Positions 1-9,230 of a stretch of DNA of 64,000 bases are shown piece after piece; within the stretch, counting starts at the first letter, position 1, and each line of letters starts with the position of its first letter. A model generated the notes under the pieces. It was given only the letters and a program-made list of their open reading frames with translations. It did not search any database and was not told the DNA's origin. Source of the DNA: JAAYCU01 sp964401335. GTDB taxonomy: Bacteria > Planctomycetota > Phycisphaerae > UBA1845 > PWPN01. The stretch is taken from positions 1 through 64,000 of the forward strand of contig CAYNYK010000007.1 of NCBI GenBank assembly GCA_964401335.1. The letters run 5' to 3'. A program made the translations under genes and the position numbers.

Positions 1-22
1 TGTTATTTGGCCGGCCCTTGCC

Positions 23-1897
23 CTATTGGGGGTGCGCGGGCCCCACGGGCCCCATATTGCGCCGTTTTGCGATGTAACCGCACTCCATGTCGGCGATGAC
101 GATTTTGACGCCGTCCTTGAGGATGGTGCGTTCGAGGATTTCCCGATAGTTCTCGCGATCACCGGGATCGGCACGGACGATCAGGCATTGGTCGCCGGTG
201 ATTGCCCGCACAATGCGCTCGATATCCTGGGCGGGTACGGGTCGATCAAGCAGGTCGCGATCGAGCGAGGCCAGCGGCTGGTGCCCGGTCATGGCCGTCG
301 TACTGTTCTGCAGGATGATGTAGGTGATGTCCTGGCGACTGAAGAGCGAGTTGCTGATGGCCGACGTTCCCGAATGGAAAAACGTGCCGTCGCCCATGAA
401 CACGACCTGCTTGTTGCGGATGAACGGATCGATCCCGCTGCCGGTCCCGCCGCCGAGGCCCATGCCGGAATAATTGTGCATCAGTTGCGTGTTGGGTTCG
501 AACAGCAACATGGTGTAGCAGCCGGTGTCGCCGTGAAAAACCAGATCGACCGGCTCGCGGCGATGGTTCCTGCGCATGTAGCGTCGGTCGGTGAACTTCT
601 GCTTGATGTCCAGCAACAGGCTGGCCGAATCGCGGTGCGGGCAGCCCGGACAGAAAGTCGGCGTGCGCGGCGGAATATCGACCTTCACGCGGGCGGTGGC
701 GCTGATGATGGCCAGCTCGCGGTTGATGCGTTCGGCGGCTCGGCGGGCGGGCGGCGGGTTGACCGTTTGGAGGAATCGGCCCAGGCGATCGGTAACGATC
801 GAGACGTTCAAGCCGAGGGCCGCCGGCAGCCCCGGCTGATCGTTGGGGAACGCCTTGCCCCAGATACTCGCGACGGGGTGCCGACTGCGCTGGAGGAGGC
901 GGATAGCGATATCGGAAATCTGTTCCTCGATGAAGGATCGCCGCTCCTCGATGACCAGCACGTGCCGGAAGCGCGCCAGTAAAGGCTCGAACTGACCGGG
1001 ATTCAATGGCCAGGTGACATCCAGTTTGAGCAGGGGAATTTGCCCGTCAAGCCCGAAGTCGATCAGCGCCTGCCGAACGTATTGGTACGCCATGCCGCTG
1101 GTCACGAGCAGCATCTCATCCGCGCCGGGCACGTCGGTGAGCCGATTGAGGCCCAATTTTTCGACGGCGGCGAACAGCCGGCTATGCCGCTCGGGCATTT
1201 GCATTTCGCTGCGGCCGGTCCGCGGAGGAAGCAGTACGGTTTTTTCAAGGTTCAAGGCCAGCGTCTGCAACTCGAAGGGATGGTTGGTATTGGTCAACGG
1301 GTAGTGGTTGGGGCGGCACTGCACGGTGCCGCCGCCGTCGGCCAGGGTCGTCGTGATGATGTAACCGATATACAGATCGGCGGCCCGCGAGAGGGCGAAA
1401 GCTGTCCCGACAAAATCCTTGATCTCCTGCGGCGTGCTGGGTTCGAGGACCGGCACGAACAGGTGCCGCAACAGGAAACGTGAGTCGGCCGGCACCTGAG
1501 TGCTTTCGCTCCAAGGGTCGTCGCCGACCACGATCACCGCCCCGCCTTCGGGATGTGGGCCGGCCAAGTTGCCCAACGCCAGGGCATCGCTGGCCACATG
1601 CAGGCCGACACTTTTGAAAACCGCCATCGCCCGCAACGGGGCCATCTGGGTTCCGTTGACCGAGGCGACGGCCAAGGCCTCGTTGTTGGCCATCCGCCCC
1701 TCGATGCCCCGCTCGCGGAGCAGGGCGGCATTGTCGGCCATCACGTCGAAAAAGGTGGCAACCGGCGAGCCGGGATAGCCGGTGAGCAGGTGGACCCCAC
1801 CCTCGGTTTCCAGGGCCCCCTTGAACAGCAATTCGTTGCCGTCAAAGGCCTCCACCCCGCTGCCGCATAGAAATCTCGGATCCGTTGGCTTATCCAT
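23..1897 (-). CDS. indolepyruvate ferredoxin oxidoreductase alpha subunit-like protein (IorA family)
   Basis: A 624-residue thiamine-diphosphate enzyme of the 2-oxoacid:ferredoxin oxidoreductase superfamily, predicted to decarboxylate aryl-pyruvates oxidatively to acyl-CoA with ferredoxin as acceptor. The N-terminal pyrimidine-binding half has the GYPGSP and NNEALA stretches. The C-terminal half has FCPGCPHR (about residue 414), GDTGCYTM, and the ThDP/Mg motif MGDGTFFHSG followed by LQNSTTAMTG. Classical IorA carries a two-cluster ferredoxin domain at its C-terminus; here the protein stops soon after the ThDP domain (IADMECGYIAKRR) and no four-cysteine motif is visible, so electrons may leave through a separate subunit. 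A beta subunit would lie to the left, outside the window. Substrate is inferred from family only. Confidence 0.85.
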   Translation of the reverse strand: MDKPTDPRFLCGSGVEAFDGNELLFKGALETEGGVHLLTGYPGSPVATFFDVMADNAALLRERGIEGRMANNEALAVASVNGTQMAPLRAMAVFKSVGLHVASDALALGNLAGPHPEGGAVIVVGDDPWSESTQVPADSRFLLRHLFVPVLEPSTPQEIKDFVGTAFALSRAADLYIGYIITTTLADGGGTVQCRPNHYPLTNTNHPFELQTLALNLEKTVLLPPRTGRSEMQMPERHSRLFAAVEKLGLNRLTDVPGADEMLLVTSGMAYQYVRQALIDFGLDGQIPLLKLDVTWPLNPGQFEPLLARFRHVLVIEERRSFIEEQISDIAIRLLQRSRHPVASIWGKAFPNDQPGLPAALGLNVSIVTDRLGRFLQTVNPPPARRAAERINRELAIISATARVKVDIPPRTPTFCPGCPHRDSASLLLDIKQKFTDRRYMRRNHRREPVDLVFHGDTGCYTMLLFEPNTQLMHNYSGMGLGGGTGSGIDPFIRNKQVVFMGDGTFFHSGTSAISNSLFSRQDITYIILQNSTTAMTGHQPLASLDRDLLDRPVPAQDIERIVRAITGDQCLIVRADPGDRENYREILERTILKDGVKIVIADMECGYIAKRRNMGPVGPAHPQ

Positions 1898-2191
1898 AAG
1901 GACGTAACTCTTGATCTGCTCCGTAGGCTTCCCATAATCACCCAGCCCGCGCCCGGCTGGATCATGATATATTACGACAGTCCGAAGCTCACGTTGCCTG
2001 ATTCCGGACGGCTTGAGCTTTTTACCCCGTCAGGATCGCCCAAGCTGCCTACTATCATAGCGTACCGCCCTGAACATACCAACCTTTTATCCTTGGTCAC
2101 CGAATCCTTCCCCAGGGCGATTGAAAAATCCGCGCCGTTCGTATAATTTAAGTACTTCGGCCCCGTTTAATACGCAACCGGGACCGGCAAT
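1898..2191. other. intergenic, divergent 5' regions
   Basis: About 290 bases between the start of the IorA-like gene (leftward) and tRNA-His (rightward). The only recognisable signals are the -35/-10 pair listed for the tRNA. No ORF with a ribosome-binding site is visible. Confidence 0.5.
2121..2147 (+). promoter_or_regulatory. putative sigma-70 promoter of tRNA-His
   Basis: TTGAAA (2121-2126) and a perfect TATAAT (2142-2147) are separated by 15 bases, slightly shorter than the usual 16-18. The expected start point near 2154 is about 38 bases before the tRNA. The perfect -10 makes it credible; the short spacer lowers confidence. Confidence 0.5.
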
Positions 2192-2266
2192 GGTGAGTGT
2201 AGCTCAGCTGGTTAGAGCACGAGGTTGTGGTCCTCGGGGTCGGGGGTTCGAATCCCCTCACTCACC
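2192..2266 (+). tRNA. tRNA-His (anticodon GTG)
   Basis: Cloverleaf read directly: acceptor arm GTGAGTG (2193-2199) pairs with CACTCAC (2259-2265). The anticodon stem CGAGG/CCTCG encloses TTGTGGT with anticodon GTG. The T-arm has GGGGGTTCGAATCCCC. The extra G at 2192 (G-1) faces discriminator C73 at 2266, the hallmark identity pair of tRNA-His. CCA is not encoded; the next bases are CC followed by a T-run that may act as terminator. Confidence 0.97.
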
Positions 2267-2401
2267 CTTTTATATTGCAAGTCACTGCTGAAATATGCGT
2301 TTTTCGCTATTCCTGCGAGGTCTATTGCAGGTACTTTTTTGCCCGTACCAATAGGTGATCTACTTTTCCCTGAAATCACGGAACAGACGCGGTGTTCTTC
2401 T

Positions 2402-2617
2402 TAACCCGGATTATTCATCGAGTTTTATCACGGAGACCCGCTAAAACGAGGCCCGCTAAAGCGAGGCTCCGCCGTGGCGAGTCCGCCAAGGGCGAGATTC
2501 CGCCTTCGGCGAACACGGGAGTCACGGAGAAGAAAGAACTTAGGTTAAAAAATCGAGGATGGATATAGCCGCAGAATGCTTATAAGCCATCCGGCCGGAA
2601 CGGGCATTTTATCTATC
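2402..2617 (+). repeat. dispersed intergenic repeat, copy 1
   Basis: A non-coding element whose outer parts recur, inverted, at 18465-18600. Shared stretches include 2402-2436 and 2519-2617, near identical by eye. Inside lie three 15-base tandem units (2437-2451, 2452-2466, 2467-2481), the first two differing at one base, followed by a 36-base module (2481-2516) found unchanged and in direct orientation at 18401-18436. That module contains the small hairpin CGCCTTCGGCG. No protein is encoded. Mosaic of inverted and direct matches suggests a mobile or recombinogenic intergenic element. Confidence 0.8.
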
Positions 2618-2749
2618 GTGTCTCTGTGTCTTCTATGAAGCCGGGTTTGTCAAGTCCCTGCCGGGTCTTCTGGTCGATGGTTCCAACCTTCTATCCGAAG
2701 CTCGCGCGGCCTATACCGTGTTCATCGACTCCGTGGTAAACCATCCAAC

Positions 2750-4021
2750 TTACCGCGCCGCGGGATCAAGGATTTCGAAATTGAAATCCTTATCGAACCG
2801 GGCGGTAACGGGTGCGCCTTTACCTGCGTTCAGGTACGCCAGGTTGGCCTTGGCCACGCGTTCGGCGGCCTCGACGATGGCAACCAGCGGCACCGAGGAA
2901 TCGGCGTCCGGGTAGGTACCCTTGAGATTCTGTCGAGTTGCCAGGCCAAGCATGACCCGTGACGCGGCGTCCAGACCGGCGGTCAGGGCGTCGCGGCAGT
3001 AGCCGATGCAGGCCGTGTCGTCCTTGCCTGCCGCCGCCCGGGGTACCTCGGCCTGGAAGTGCGGATTTTTCGTCCGCGTGCCTTGGCCGGTAATGCAACA
3101 ACGCAGGCCGCGATCCTGCTGATCGACGAACACCCGGCCGAGACTACCGACGACTTCCATCTCCTGATTGACGTTGCCCTCGAAGTCGTCCGGGTTGACC
3201 CACGCGTTGACGTAGGTGATGTTCATGCCGTTGTCATATTGAATATTGACCTGAAGCGAATCGAACGTGTCGATGCCGTCGGGGTTGCGCTGGTCGCGCC
3301 AGTTGGCCAGCAGCTTTTTCTGCCCTACCGCGTGCAGCGAAACCGGCTTGATCTTGAGGTAATGCCCGAGCAGATCGGTCCAATGCACGCCGACGTAGCT
3401 GAACGGGTTGCTGGTCGCCGCCCATTTGAAGATTTTGGTGGAGACCTCGAGCGGCTCTTCGAGAACGGCCCGGGCGTAAAGCAGATCACCCATCTGAGGC
3501 ACGACGTCGACCAAAGCGCTGCGTAAAAAGGTATCGTAGCGTTTGTGCATATCCACCCCGACGATCAAACCGCCCTTGTCGGCCTTTTGCACGATGGTCC
3601 GGGCCTCGTCGAGGAACAAGGCCAGCGGTTTTTCCACCACCACATGCACCCCGCGATCAAGAGCAGCGACCACCGGCGGAGTATGCAGCGAATCGGGGGT
3701 AGCCACGAATAGAATGTCGGGCTTCTCTTTTTTCAAAATGTCGATCCAGGGTGTTTCGCCCCAGTAAGCCTTGGGTGTTCCGGCCGGGCACCACTTCCGG
3801 TAATCCTCGACGAGGGCCTTACCAAGATTTTCATACCGCTCGCCAATCGCGACCAGCTTATATTCCACGCCGGCCAGTTCGCGGGCGTGATGATCGAGCC
3901 CGGCCGTCCCGAGGTAAGGGATGATCCCACACCACTCGAAATCCGCCACGCTGCGCAAAACCACGTCGCGGCCGAACATCCCGCCGCCGATGGTGGCCAT
4001 TTTGATTGTTCTGGTTGCCAT
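2750..4021 (-). CDS. Gfo/Idh/MocA family oxidoreductase
   Basis: A 423-residue NAD(P)-dependent oxidoreductase. The N-terminal Rossmann nucleotide site reads GGGMFGRDVV; the family EKP motif is VVEKPLALF; a C-terminal alpha/beta substrate domain follows. The start at 4021 has a GAGGA ribosome-binding site about nine bases upstream; an alternative ATG at 4063 overlaps the end of opcA and adds fourteen poorly conserved-looking residues. It is the last gene of an opcA-zwf operon, with 38 bases between genes, so it probably acts on a sugar or sugar acid linked to glucose-6-phosphate metabolism. Exact substrate cannot be told from sequence. Confidence 0.9.
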   Translation of the reverse strand: MATRTIKMATIGGGMFGRDVVLRSVADFEWCGIIPYLGTAGLDHHARELAGVEYKLVAIGERYENLGKALVEDYRKWCPAGTPKAYWGETPWIDILKKEKPDILFVATPDSLHTPPVVAALDRGVHVVVEKPLALFLDEARTIVQKADKGGLIVGVDMHKRYDTFLRSALVDVVPQMGDLLYARAVLEEPLEVSTKIFKWAATSNPFSYVGVHWTDLLGHYLKIKPVSLHAVGQKKLLANWRDQRNPDGIDTFDSLQVNIQYDNGMNITYVNAWVNPDDFEGNVNQEMEVVGSLGRVFVDQQDRGLRCCITGQGTRTKNPHFQAEVPRAAAGKDDTACIGYCRDALTAGLDAASRVMLGLATRQNLKGTYPDADSSVPLVAIVEAAERVAKANLAYLNAGKGAPVTARFDKDFNFEILDPAAR

Positions 4022-4059
4022 GCCGTTCGTTCCTCGCTTCAGAAAACCTTGCCTGTCGC

Positions 4060-5223
4060 TCAATCCATTCCTTCCCGCGCCATCCAGGCCGCCAGGGGTG
4101 CCGCCCGATTGAAGGCGGCGTCTACCGGTCGGCCGGCCATGGCCGACGCCAGAGCGTCGCCGCGGGCCAACGGACGCAGTTGCACCGAACGGGGCATCCG
4201 GCAGACGTTTTCGTCACCGATCTCGATCCGGTATTCATCCGCGGCGGGCCGGCAGCGGGAGAGTGCAAAGGTATGGTTTTCGGCGGCGATCGTCAAATCC
4301 GCGAGGCCGGCATTGCCGGCAAGGAACTCGATTCTGACCTGAACGGTTCCCCCTTCAGAGGCAAATTCGTATCGGTGGCGAGCTGATACGCGCATCGGTC
4401 GCCAGTTCAACTGACCGCCAAGAAAAGCTACAAGCCAGAGAGCGTCCACCCACTGCTCGGCCGCCCCGCCGCCCATCCGGACCACGACGCTATCGATACG
4501 CTTGAGGCAGTCCGCCGAAGCGTCGTCAAAAAGCTGCGCGACCAGCTCGCGAATCTGCGCAGTGCGATACCAACCTAACTCGCGGACCGGGCACCTCCAG
4601 GCATGGCCTCGTTTTGCAAGTGGCAAGGGAATCATGACCGACGTAGCGTTCTGCTCATCGGTCGGGGTCAGTACTTTGAATCCCGCGATTCCCGCATCGA
4701 GAATCAAACGGTCGGCCAGGCTCGTCAGACGAGCCAGCAACTTCGGCCGACACGCCGGGTCAATCGTCCACCAGAACATCCGCGGCAGATCCGCCTCCAA
4801 CATGGTCAGCAGCGTCCGGTCCAGGTCGGCATCGTCGGCCAGCGGACCGCGGAGAACAATCTGTTCGCAGCAAATCTGCGGCCGATCCGGCTGGGGCACA
4901 TGACAGACGGCCGACACGGAAATCCGCGGAGCACCGGCGGATGCATCGGAGGCGCCCTCATCCAGCAGAACCACGATCGTTCGGGTGGGGTAGATGGGCG
5001 ATAGCTCGCCTAATACATTGAATATCTCGTGCTGACTCTTGGCCTCGGCCACGACAATCAGGTTGGCGATGCATACCCGCGTAGCCACGGTTTCCATCTC
5101 GTCGGGTTTTCCCGCTTCCCACATCGCCATCAGCGCGTGCTCCACCTCAATCGGATCGATCAGCACCGCTCCTTCAGGAGAAAACAACGCACTGTGTCTT
5201 TTCTCAATCACGTCTTCGTCCAC
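4060..5223 (-). CDS. opcA: glucose-6-phosphate dehydrogenase assembly protein OpcA-like
   Basis: A 387-residue member of the OpcA family, known in cyanobacteria and actinobacteria as an accessory factor that promotes assembly or redox-controlled activity of glucose-6-phosphate dehydrogenase. Family-like stretches are TRVCIANLIVVAEA, PTRTIVVLLDEG, EQIVLRGPL and LPRMFWWTIDP. The start is GTG with no clear ribosome-binding site. It lies 39 bases downstream of zwf in the same direction, the arrangement expected for a zwf-opcA pair, which supports the call. The C-terminal third is more divergent. Confidence 0.88.
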   Translation of the reverse strand: MDEDVIEKRHSALFSPEGAVLIDPIEVEHALMAMWEAGKPDEMETVATRVCIANLIVVAEAKSQHEIFNVLGELSPIYPTRTIVVLLDEGASDASAGAPRISVSAVCHVPQPDRPQICCEQIVLRGPLADDADLDRTLLTMLEADLPRMFWWTIDPACRPKLLARLTSLADRLILDAGIAGFKVLTPTDEQNATSVMIPLPLAKRGHAWRCPVRELGWYRTAQIRELVAQLFDDASADCLKRIDSVVVRMGGGAAEQWVDALWLVAFLGGQLNWRPMRVSARHRYEFASEGGTVQVRIEFLAGNAGLADLTIAAENHTFALSRCRPAADEYRIEIGDENVCRMPRSVQLRPLARGDALASAMAGRPVDAAFNRAAPLAAWMAREGMD

Positions 5224-5262
5224 TAAATACTGACTACTGATAGCTGATAGCTACTCACTTTC

Positions 5263-6819
5263 TCATAATCTCCGCCAGGTGTGGCCGGTTTCCGCGATAA
5301 AAGCGTCCGCCTGCGCGGGGCCCCAGGTGCCCGCTTCGTAATTAGGGAAGTCCGGCACAGGCTGGCTCGGCCACTTTTCCAGCAAGGGGGTGATCAGCTT
5401 CCACGCATATTCCACCTCGTCCGCCCGGATGAACAAAGTCGAATCGCCCAGCATGGCGTCGAGCAGCAATCGTTCATAGGCCTCCGGCGAATCGCCGCCG
5501 AAACTGCTGCCGTAGCGAAAATCCATTTTCACCGGCTCCAGCCGCATGCGCATGCCCGGCACCTTGGCGTCGAACGAGAGCGAGACACCCTCGTCGGGTT
5601 GCACGCGGAGCACAAGCTGATTGGCCCGCTCGACCATCTGCTCGATCCGCCCGAACATGGCCATCGGCGGGTTGCGGAAGCGGACGGCGATCTCGGAGAC
5701 CCGCTTGGCCAGCCGCTTGCCGGTCCGCAGATAGAAAGGCACACCTGACCATCGCCAGGTGTCGATGTACAGGCGCAGGGCAAGGAAAGTTTCCGTAGTC
5801 GAATCGGCAGGCACGCCCTCTTCCTCGCGGTAGCCGGCCAGACGCTGCCCGGCGAACGAGCCGGGGCCATACTGGCCGCGAACGCAGGCGCACCGGCCGT
5901 CGCTCGTCAGTAACGGCTGGACGGCCCGCAACACTTTGACCTTTTCGTCGCGGATGGCCTGGGCGTCCATGGCCACCGGAGGCTCCATGGCCGTCAGCGT
6001 CAGCAGTTGCATGAGATGGTTCTGCATCATGTCCCGGGTGGCCCCGGCCGTGTCGTAGTAGCCGCCCCGCCGCCCTTCCATGCCCACCCGCTCGGCCACG
6101 GTGATTTGCACGTGATCGACGTAGCGGCGGTTCCAGAGCGGCTCGAAAATCGCGTTGGCGAAACGCAAGGCGAGAATATTCTGTACCGTCTCCTTGCCGA
6201 GATAGTGATCGATGCGGTAAATCTGCTCTTCGGCGAAACCGGCGTGCATTTGTTCGTTCAGGGCCCGGGCGCTGGCCAGGTCGCGGCCGATCGGCTTTTC
6301 GACCACCAGCCGCACCCATGACTGATCCTGCATCGGCCGAGCTAGCCCGGCCGCGTGCAGGTGCCCGGCCACAACGGGGAAATACTCCGGAGCCGTGGCC
6401 AGATAGTAGAGGCAATTTCCGCCCGTTTGCCGTTGCCCCTCAAGTGCGGCCAATCGCTCGCCCAGGGCGGTATAATCGCTCAACTCATCAAAGCGGACCC
6501 GCTGATAAAACACCGATCCGGCAAAGTCGTTCCAGACCTCCGCCAGCACGGGTTTCTGGCGTGAATGGGTTTCTACCGCCGCGCGCATCTGTTCGCGGAA
6601 TTGCGTATCGCTCATTTCCCGCCGGGCGGCCCCGATGATCGTACAGCCGGCGGGCAAAAATCCCTGCCGAGCCAGATTATATAACGCGGGCATCAGCTTG
6701 CGGGCCACCAGATCACCCGTTGCCCCGAACAAAACCAGCGCACAAGGCCGCGGCACCATCCCTTGCGGCAGGTCCCGCCGCAACGGGTTCACCAATCCGG
6801 ATTGCTCGGAATCAGACAC
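5263..6819 (-). CDS. zwf: glucose-6-phosphate 1-dehydrogenase
   Basis: Oxidises glucose-6-phosphate to 6-phosphogluconolactone with NADP+, the first step of the oxidative pentose phosphate pathway. The 518 residues match the usual length. Visible signatures are the nucleotide-binding FGATGDLVARKLMPALY near residue 32, VVEKPIGRD, and the active-site motif RIDHYLGKE containing the catalytic His and substrate-binding Lys. The GTG start is preceded by GGGAGG with about nine bases spacing. It leads a three-gene operon with opcA and an oxidoreductase. Confidence 0.97.
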   Translation of the reverse strand: MSDSEQSGLVNPLRRDLPQGMVPRPCALVLFGATGDLVARKLMPALYNLARQGFLPAGCTIIGAARREMSDTQFREQMRAAVETHSRQKPVLAEVWNDFAGSVFYQRVRFDELSDYTALGERLAALEGQRQTGGNCLYYLATAPEYFPVVAGHLHAAGLARPMQDQSWVRLVVEKPIGRDLASARALNEQMHAGFAEEQIYRIDHYLGKETVQNILALRFANAIFEPLWNRRYVDHVQITVAERVGMEGRRGGYYDTAGATRDMMQNHLMQLLTLTAMEPPVAMDAQAIRDEKVKVLRAVQPLLTSDGRCACVRGQYGPGSFAGQRLAGYREEEGVPADSTTETFLALRLYIDTWRWSGVPFYLRTGKRLAKRVSEIAVRFRNPPMAMFGRIEQMVERANQLVLRVQPDEGVSLSFDAKVPGMRMRLEPVKMDFRYGSSFGGDSPEAYERLLLDAMLGDSTLFIRADEVEYAWKLITPLLEKWPSQPVPDFPNYEAGTWGPAQADAFIAETGHTWRRL

Positions 6820-7331
6820 GATAACGGCCTCCCAAACCTATCATCAGGCTACGGGCAAAGACCATTATCTGTCAAAACCAGATACATAGAGGGAACATCG
6901 AATGTTTTTTTGGCAGGTTGGCCGGGGCTGAATACGCCGGAGCGCGGTTTATGGACTGCGCCGGGTGGCCCACTTTCTCTGAAGGTAGGGGAGCGATGAT
7001 ACCAACGTTACCCTGCTGACAGGATTCACATGGCCGGCGTCAACCGCGCCACCGCCGATTTAGAACGTGATAGACCCTCCCGCCCGATTCGGTGCGTGTA
7101 ATTTTCGACATGACGCCCAAGCCACCCGTCGCCGGTCGGGAAGGCAGGAAAAACGCTCGAATGATAAATGATCGTAAGGCCCGACTCCCTGGAAAATCCG
7201 GCGGTGGCGGATGATGGGCTCTCCCTACCGAGTTATTTTGTCCTGGGAAGCAAAACGCTGTAGAATCTCTAACGTTTGGTGATGTGTGTCATCAAGGAAA
7301 GGCCCGCTGTGGCGATTGGGAGGATGCATGT
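6820..7331. other. intergenic between divergent zwf and SDR genes
   Basis: Roughly 510 bases of divergent upstream sequence. It contains one copy of a diverged repeat (about 7033-7130) that recurs on the other side of the next two genes, and a TTGACA at 6870-6875 on the minus strand upstream of zwf without a convincing -10. No ORF of note. Confidence 0.5.
7033..7130 (+). repeat. diverged direct repeat, left copy
   Basis: About 95 bases that align with 9132-9230 in the same orientation at roughly 70 % identity by eye, with mostly C/T and A/G changes and a single one-base gap. The two copies bracket the SDR/Gfo-Idh-MocA pair. No coding signal in either copy. Confidence 0.6.
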
Positions 7332-8141
7332 ATGGCCGAGACCATCATGAACATGTTCCGGCTGAGCGGAAAAGTGGCCGTGATCACCGGAGGGGCCCGG
7401 CATCTGGGCTACGATATGGCGGATATCCTCGCGGAAGCCGGGGCCGACGTGGTCATCACGTCGCGCAAGCAAGAGAGCGCGGATAAAGCCGCCGAGAAGT
7501 TGCGTGCCGAACGGGGAGGCGAGGTATTACCCCTGCAACTCGACGTTCGCGATTACGCGCAGGTTTGCGAAGTCGGACGCATCTCCGGAGAATGGAAAGG
7601 GCACGTGGACATTCTGGTCAACAACGCCGGAGGAGGCTCGGGGTTGTCTCCCGCGCACCTTTTCGAGCGCAGCGCCGAGGACATGGCCGATCTGATCGCG
7701 ACGAATCTGACCGGCTGCCTGTATTGCTGTCAGGTGTTCAGCCGGATGATGGCCAAACAGGGCAAAGGAAAAATCATCAACATCGCTTCCATCGCCGCCC
7801 TGATGGGGCGGGACCGGCGGATGTATCAGCGTTACGGCATGAAGGGCCAGCCGATCGATTACGCGGCTGCCAAGGCGGGGGTGATCGGCATGACCCATGA
7901 CCTGGCCGGTTTGCTCTCCCCCATGGGGATCAACGTGAACGCCATTTCCCCTGGGGCCTTCGGGCCGCGGGAGCTGCCCAAGGGGTTTTGCGAGGAGTGG
8001 GCCGACCGTACGCCTCTGGGCCGCATGGGGCGCGACGGCGTCGACCTCAAGGGGGCGGCGCTGTTTCTGGCCTCGGCGGCCTCGGACTATGTGACCGGTC
8101 ACAATCTCATCGTGGACGGAGGTTTTCATCTATGGCATTAA
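7332..8141 (+). CDS. SDR family oxidoreductase
   Basis: A 269-residue classical short-chain dehydrogenase/reductase. The nucleotide-binding motif is TGGARHLG; NNAGG follows; the catalytic Ser lies in NIASIAAL and the YxxxK motif is YAAAK. The C-terminal GHNLIVDGG is typical of the gluconate 5-dehydrogenase/3-oxoacyl reductase type. The start at 7332 is favoured by GGGAGG at about 7317-7322. The stop overlaps the next ORF start by ten bases, so the two are translationally linked and probably act on the same sugar or polyol. Substrate unassigned. Confidence 0.92.
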   Translation: MAETIMNMFRLSGKVAVITGGARHLGYDMADILAEAGADVVITSRKQESADKAAEKLRAERGGEVLPLQLDVRDYAQVCEVGRISGEWKGHVDILVNNAGGGSGLSPAHLFERSAEDMADLIATNLTGCLYCCQVFSRMMAKQGKGKIINIASIAALMGRDRRMYQRYGMKGQPIDYAAAKAGVIGMTHDLAGLLSPMGINVNAISPGAFGPRELPKGFCEEWADRTPLGRMGRDGVDLKGAALFLASAASDYVTGHNLIVDGGFHLWH

Positions 8142-9124
8142 GACGCATCGCGGTCGTCGGTTGCGGCTCGATCGGTCGCCGGCATGCCCGGCTTATGAAT
8201 GGCCGCAAGGATATGGAGGTTGAGCTTTGTGAACCTAATCCGGAAATACTTGCCCTGGCGCTTAAGGAAGTCGGTAAAGTTCGTGTCCACGCGACTTTCG
8301 AGGACGTTTTGGCCAGTCGCCCCGAGATGATCGTCATTGCGACACCGCACCATCTCCATACCGACCAGACGATTCAGGCCCTTTCAGCGGGCGCGCACGT
8401 ACTGTGCGAAAAGCCCATGAGCGATAATCTGAACGATGCCCAGCGCATGCTCGCCGCGGCCGAGAAAAGCGACCGAGTCCTGACCTTTGGTTTTCAACTG
8501 CATTTCCAGCCGGGCTTGCAGCGCATCAAGCAGCTCATCGACTCGGGAGAGTTGGGCACGCTTCTCCACGTACACTGTCGTGTTGGCTCGTACATTACCC
8601 TCGTCAATTCAAAGTCGCGTTACCAGGCTCGTCTGGAGGGCGCCTTGCTCTGGGATTACGTGCATCAATCCGATGCCCTGTATTGGTGGCTGCGGCGAAA
8701 ACCACGGGGGCTGTACATGGCCGCCGGGCAGGGTGGAGCACTGAGCCTGCAATCGAACCCCAATTTCCTGACCCTGACACTTGATTACGATGAACCCCTT
8801 GTCGCCACCATTCACCTCAATTACGTCCAGATGCCGGAACGACATGTTTATGAAATTGTCGGGGACAAGGCCTGGGCGACCTTTGATCTCAATACCGGTC
8901 GTCTCCGTGTCGGCCGCCGCGAGGATCAGACGGAAACCGAGGAAATATTCTCGACTGAACGGGATCCGTGGTATGTGGCTGAACATCAGGCCTTCTTGGA
9001 TGCCGTCGACGGCAAACGCTTGCCGGAAAGCCCGGCCTTGGATGCCATTGTGTCCATGCAAATAACTCAGGCCGGTCTGGCCTCCTGGAAAAAACGCCAA
9101 CGAATCGAGCTGCAAAACGCATAA
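8132..9124 (+). CDS. Gfo/Idh/MocA family oxidoreductase
   Basis: A 330-residue NAD(P)-dependent oxidoreductase with Rossmann motif VVGCGSIGRRHA and family motif CEKPMSDN. It starts inside the last codons of the SDR gene, with GGACGGAGG as ribosome-binding site about nine bases before ATG 8132, so translation is coupled. An SDR paired with a Gfo/Idh/MocA enzyme is a common arrangement for sequential oxidation and reduction of sugars or inositols; the actual substrate is unknown. It is only distantly like the oxidoreductase at 2750-4021. Confidence 0.92.
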   Translation: MALRRIAVVGCGSIGRRHARLMNGRKDMEVELCEPNPEILALALKEVGKVRVHATFEDVLASRPEMIVIATPHHLHTDQTIQALSAGAHVLCEKPMSDNLNDAQRMLAAAEKSDRVLTFGFQLHFQPGLQRIKQLIDSGELGTLLHVHCRVGSYITLVNSKSRYQARLEGALLWDYVHQSDALYWWLRRKPRGLYMAAGQGGALSLQSNPNFLTLTLDYDEPLVATIHLNYVQMPERHVYEIVGDKAWATFDLNTGRLRVGRREDQTETEEIFSTERDPWYVAEHQAFLDAVDGKRLPESPALDAIVSMQITQAGLASWKKRQRIELQNA

Positions 9125-9131
9125 CAAGCAG

Positions 9132-9230
9132 GGCTGGCGGCAACCGCGCCACTGCCCGATTCGGGACGTGCATGACCCGCCCGCGTGACGCGATGCGCGC
9201 AACTCTCGGTATGATGCCTGGGCTCCCCCT
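9132..9230 (+). repeat. diverged direct repeat, right copy
   Basis: Partner of 7033-7130, beginning eight bases after the stop of the Gfo/Idh/MocA gene. Shared cores include CAACCGCGCCAC and CGTG, with the tail ATGAYGCC in both. It is followed by a pyrimidine-rich stretch at about 9247-9282. Confidence 0.6.

Noticed and set aside
2267..2400. Further tRNA or small RNA after tRNA-His
   Set aside because: No cloverleaf or strong hairpin could be drawn.
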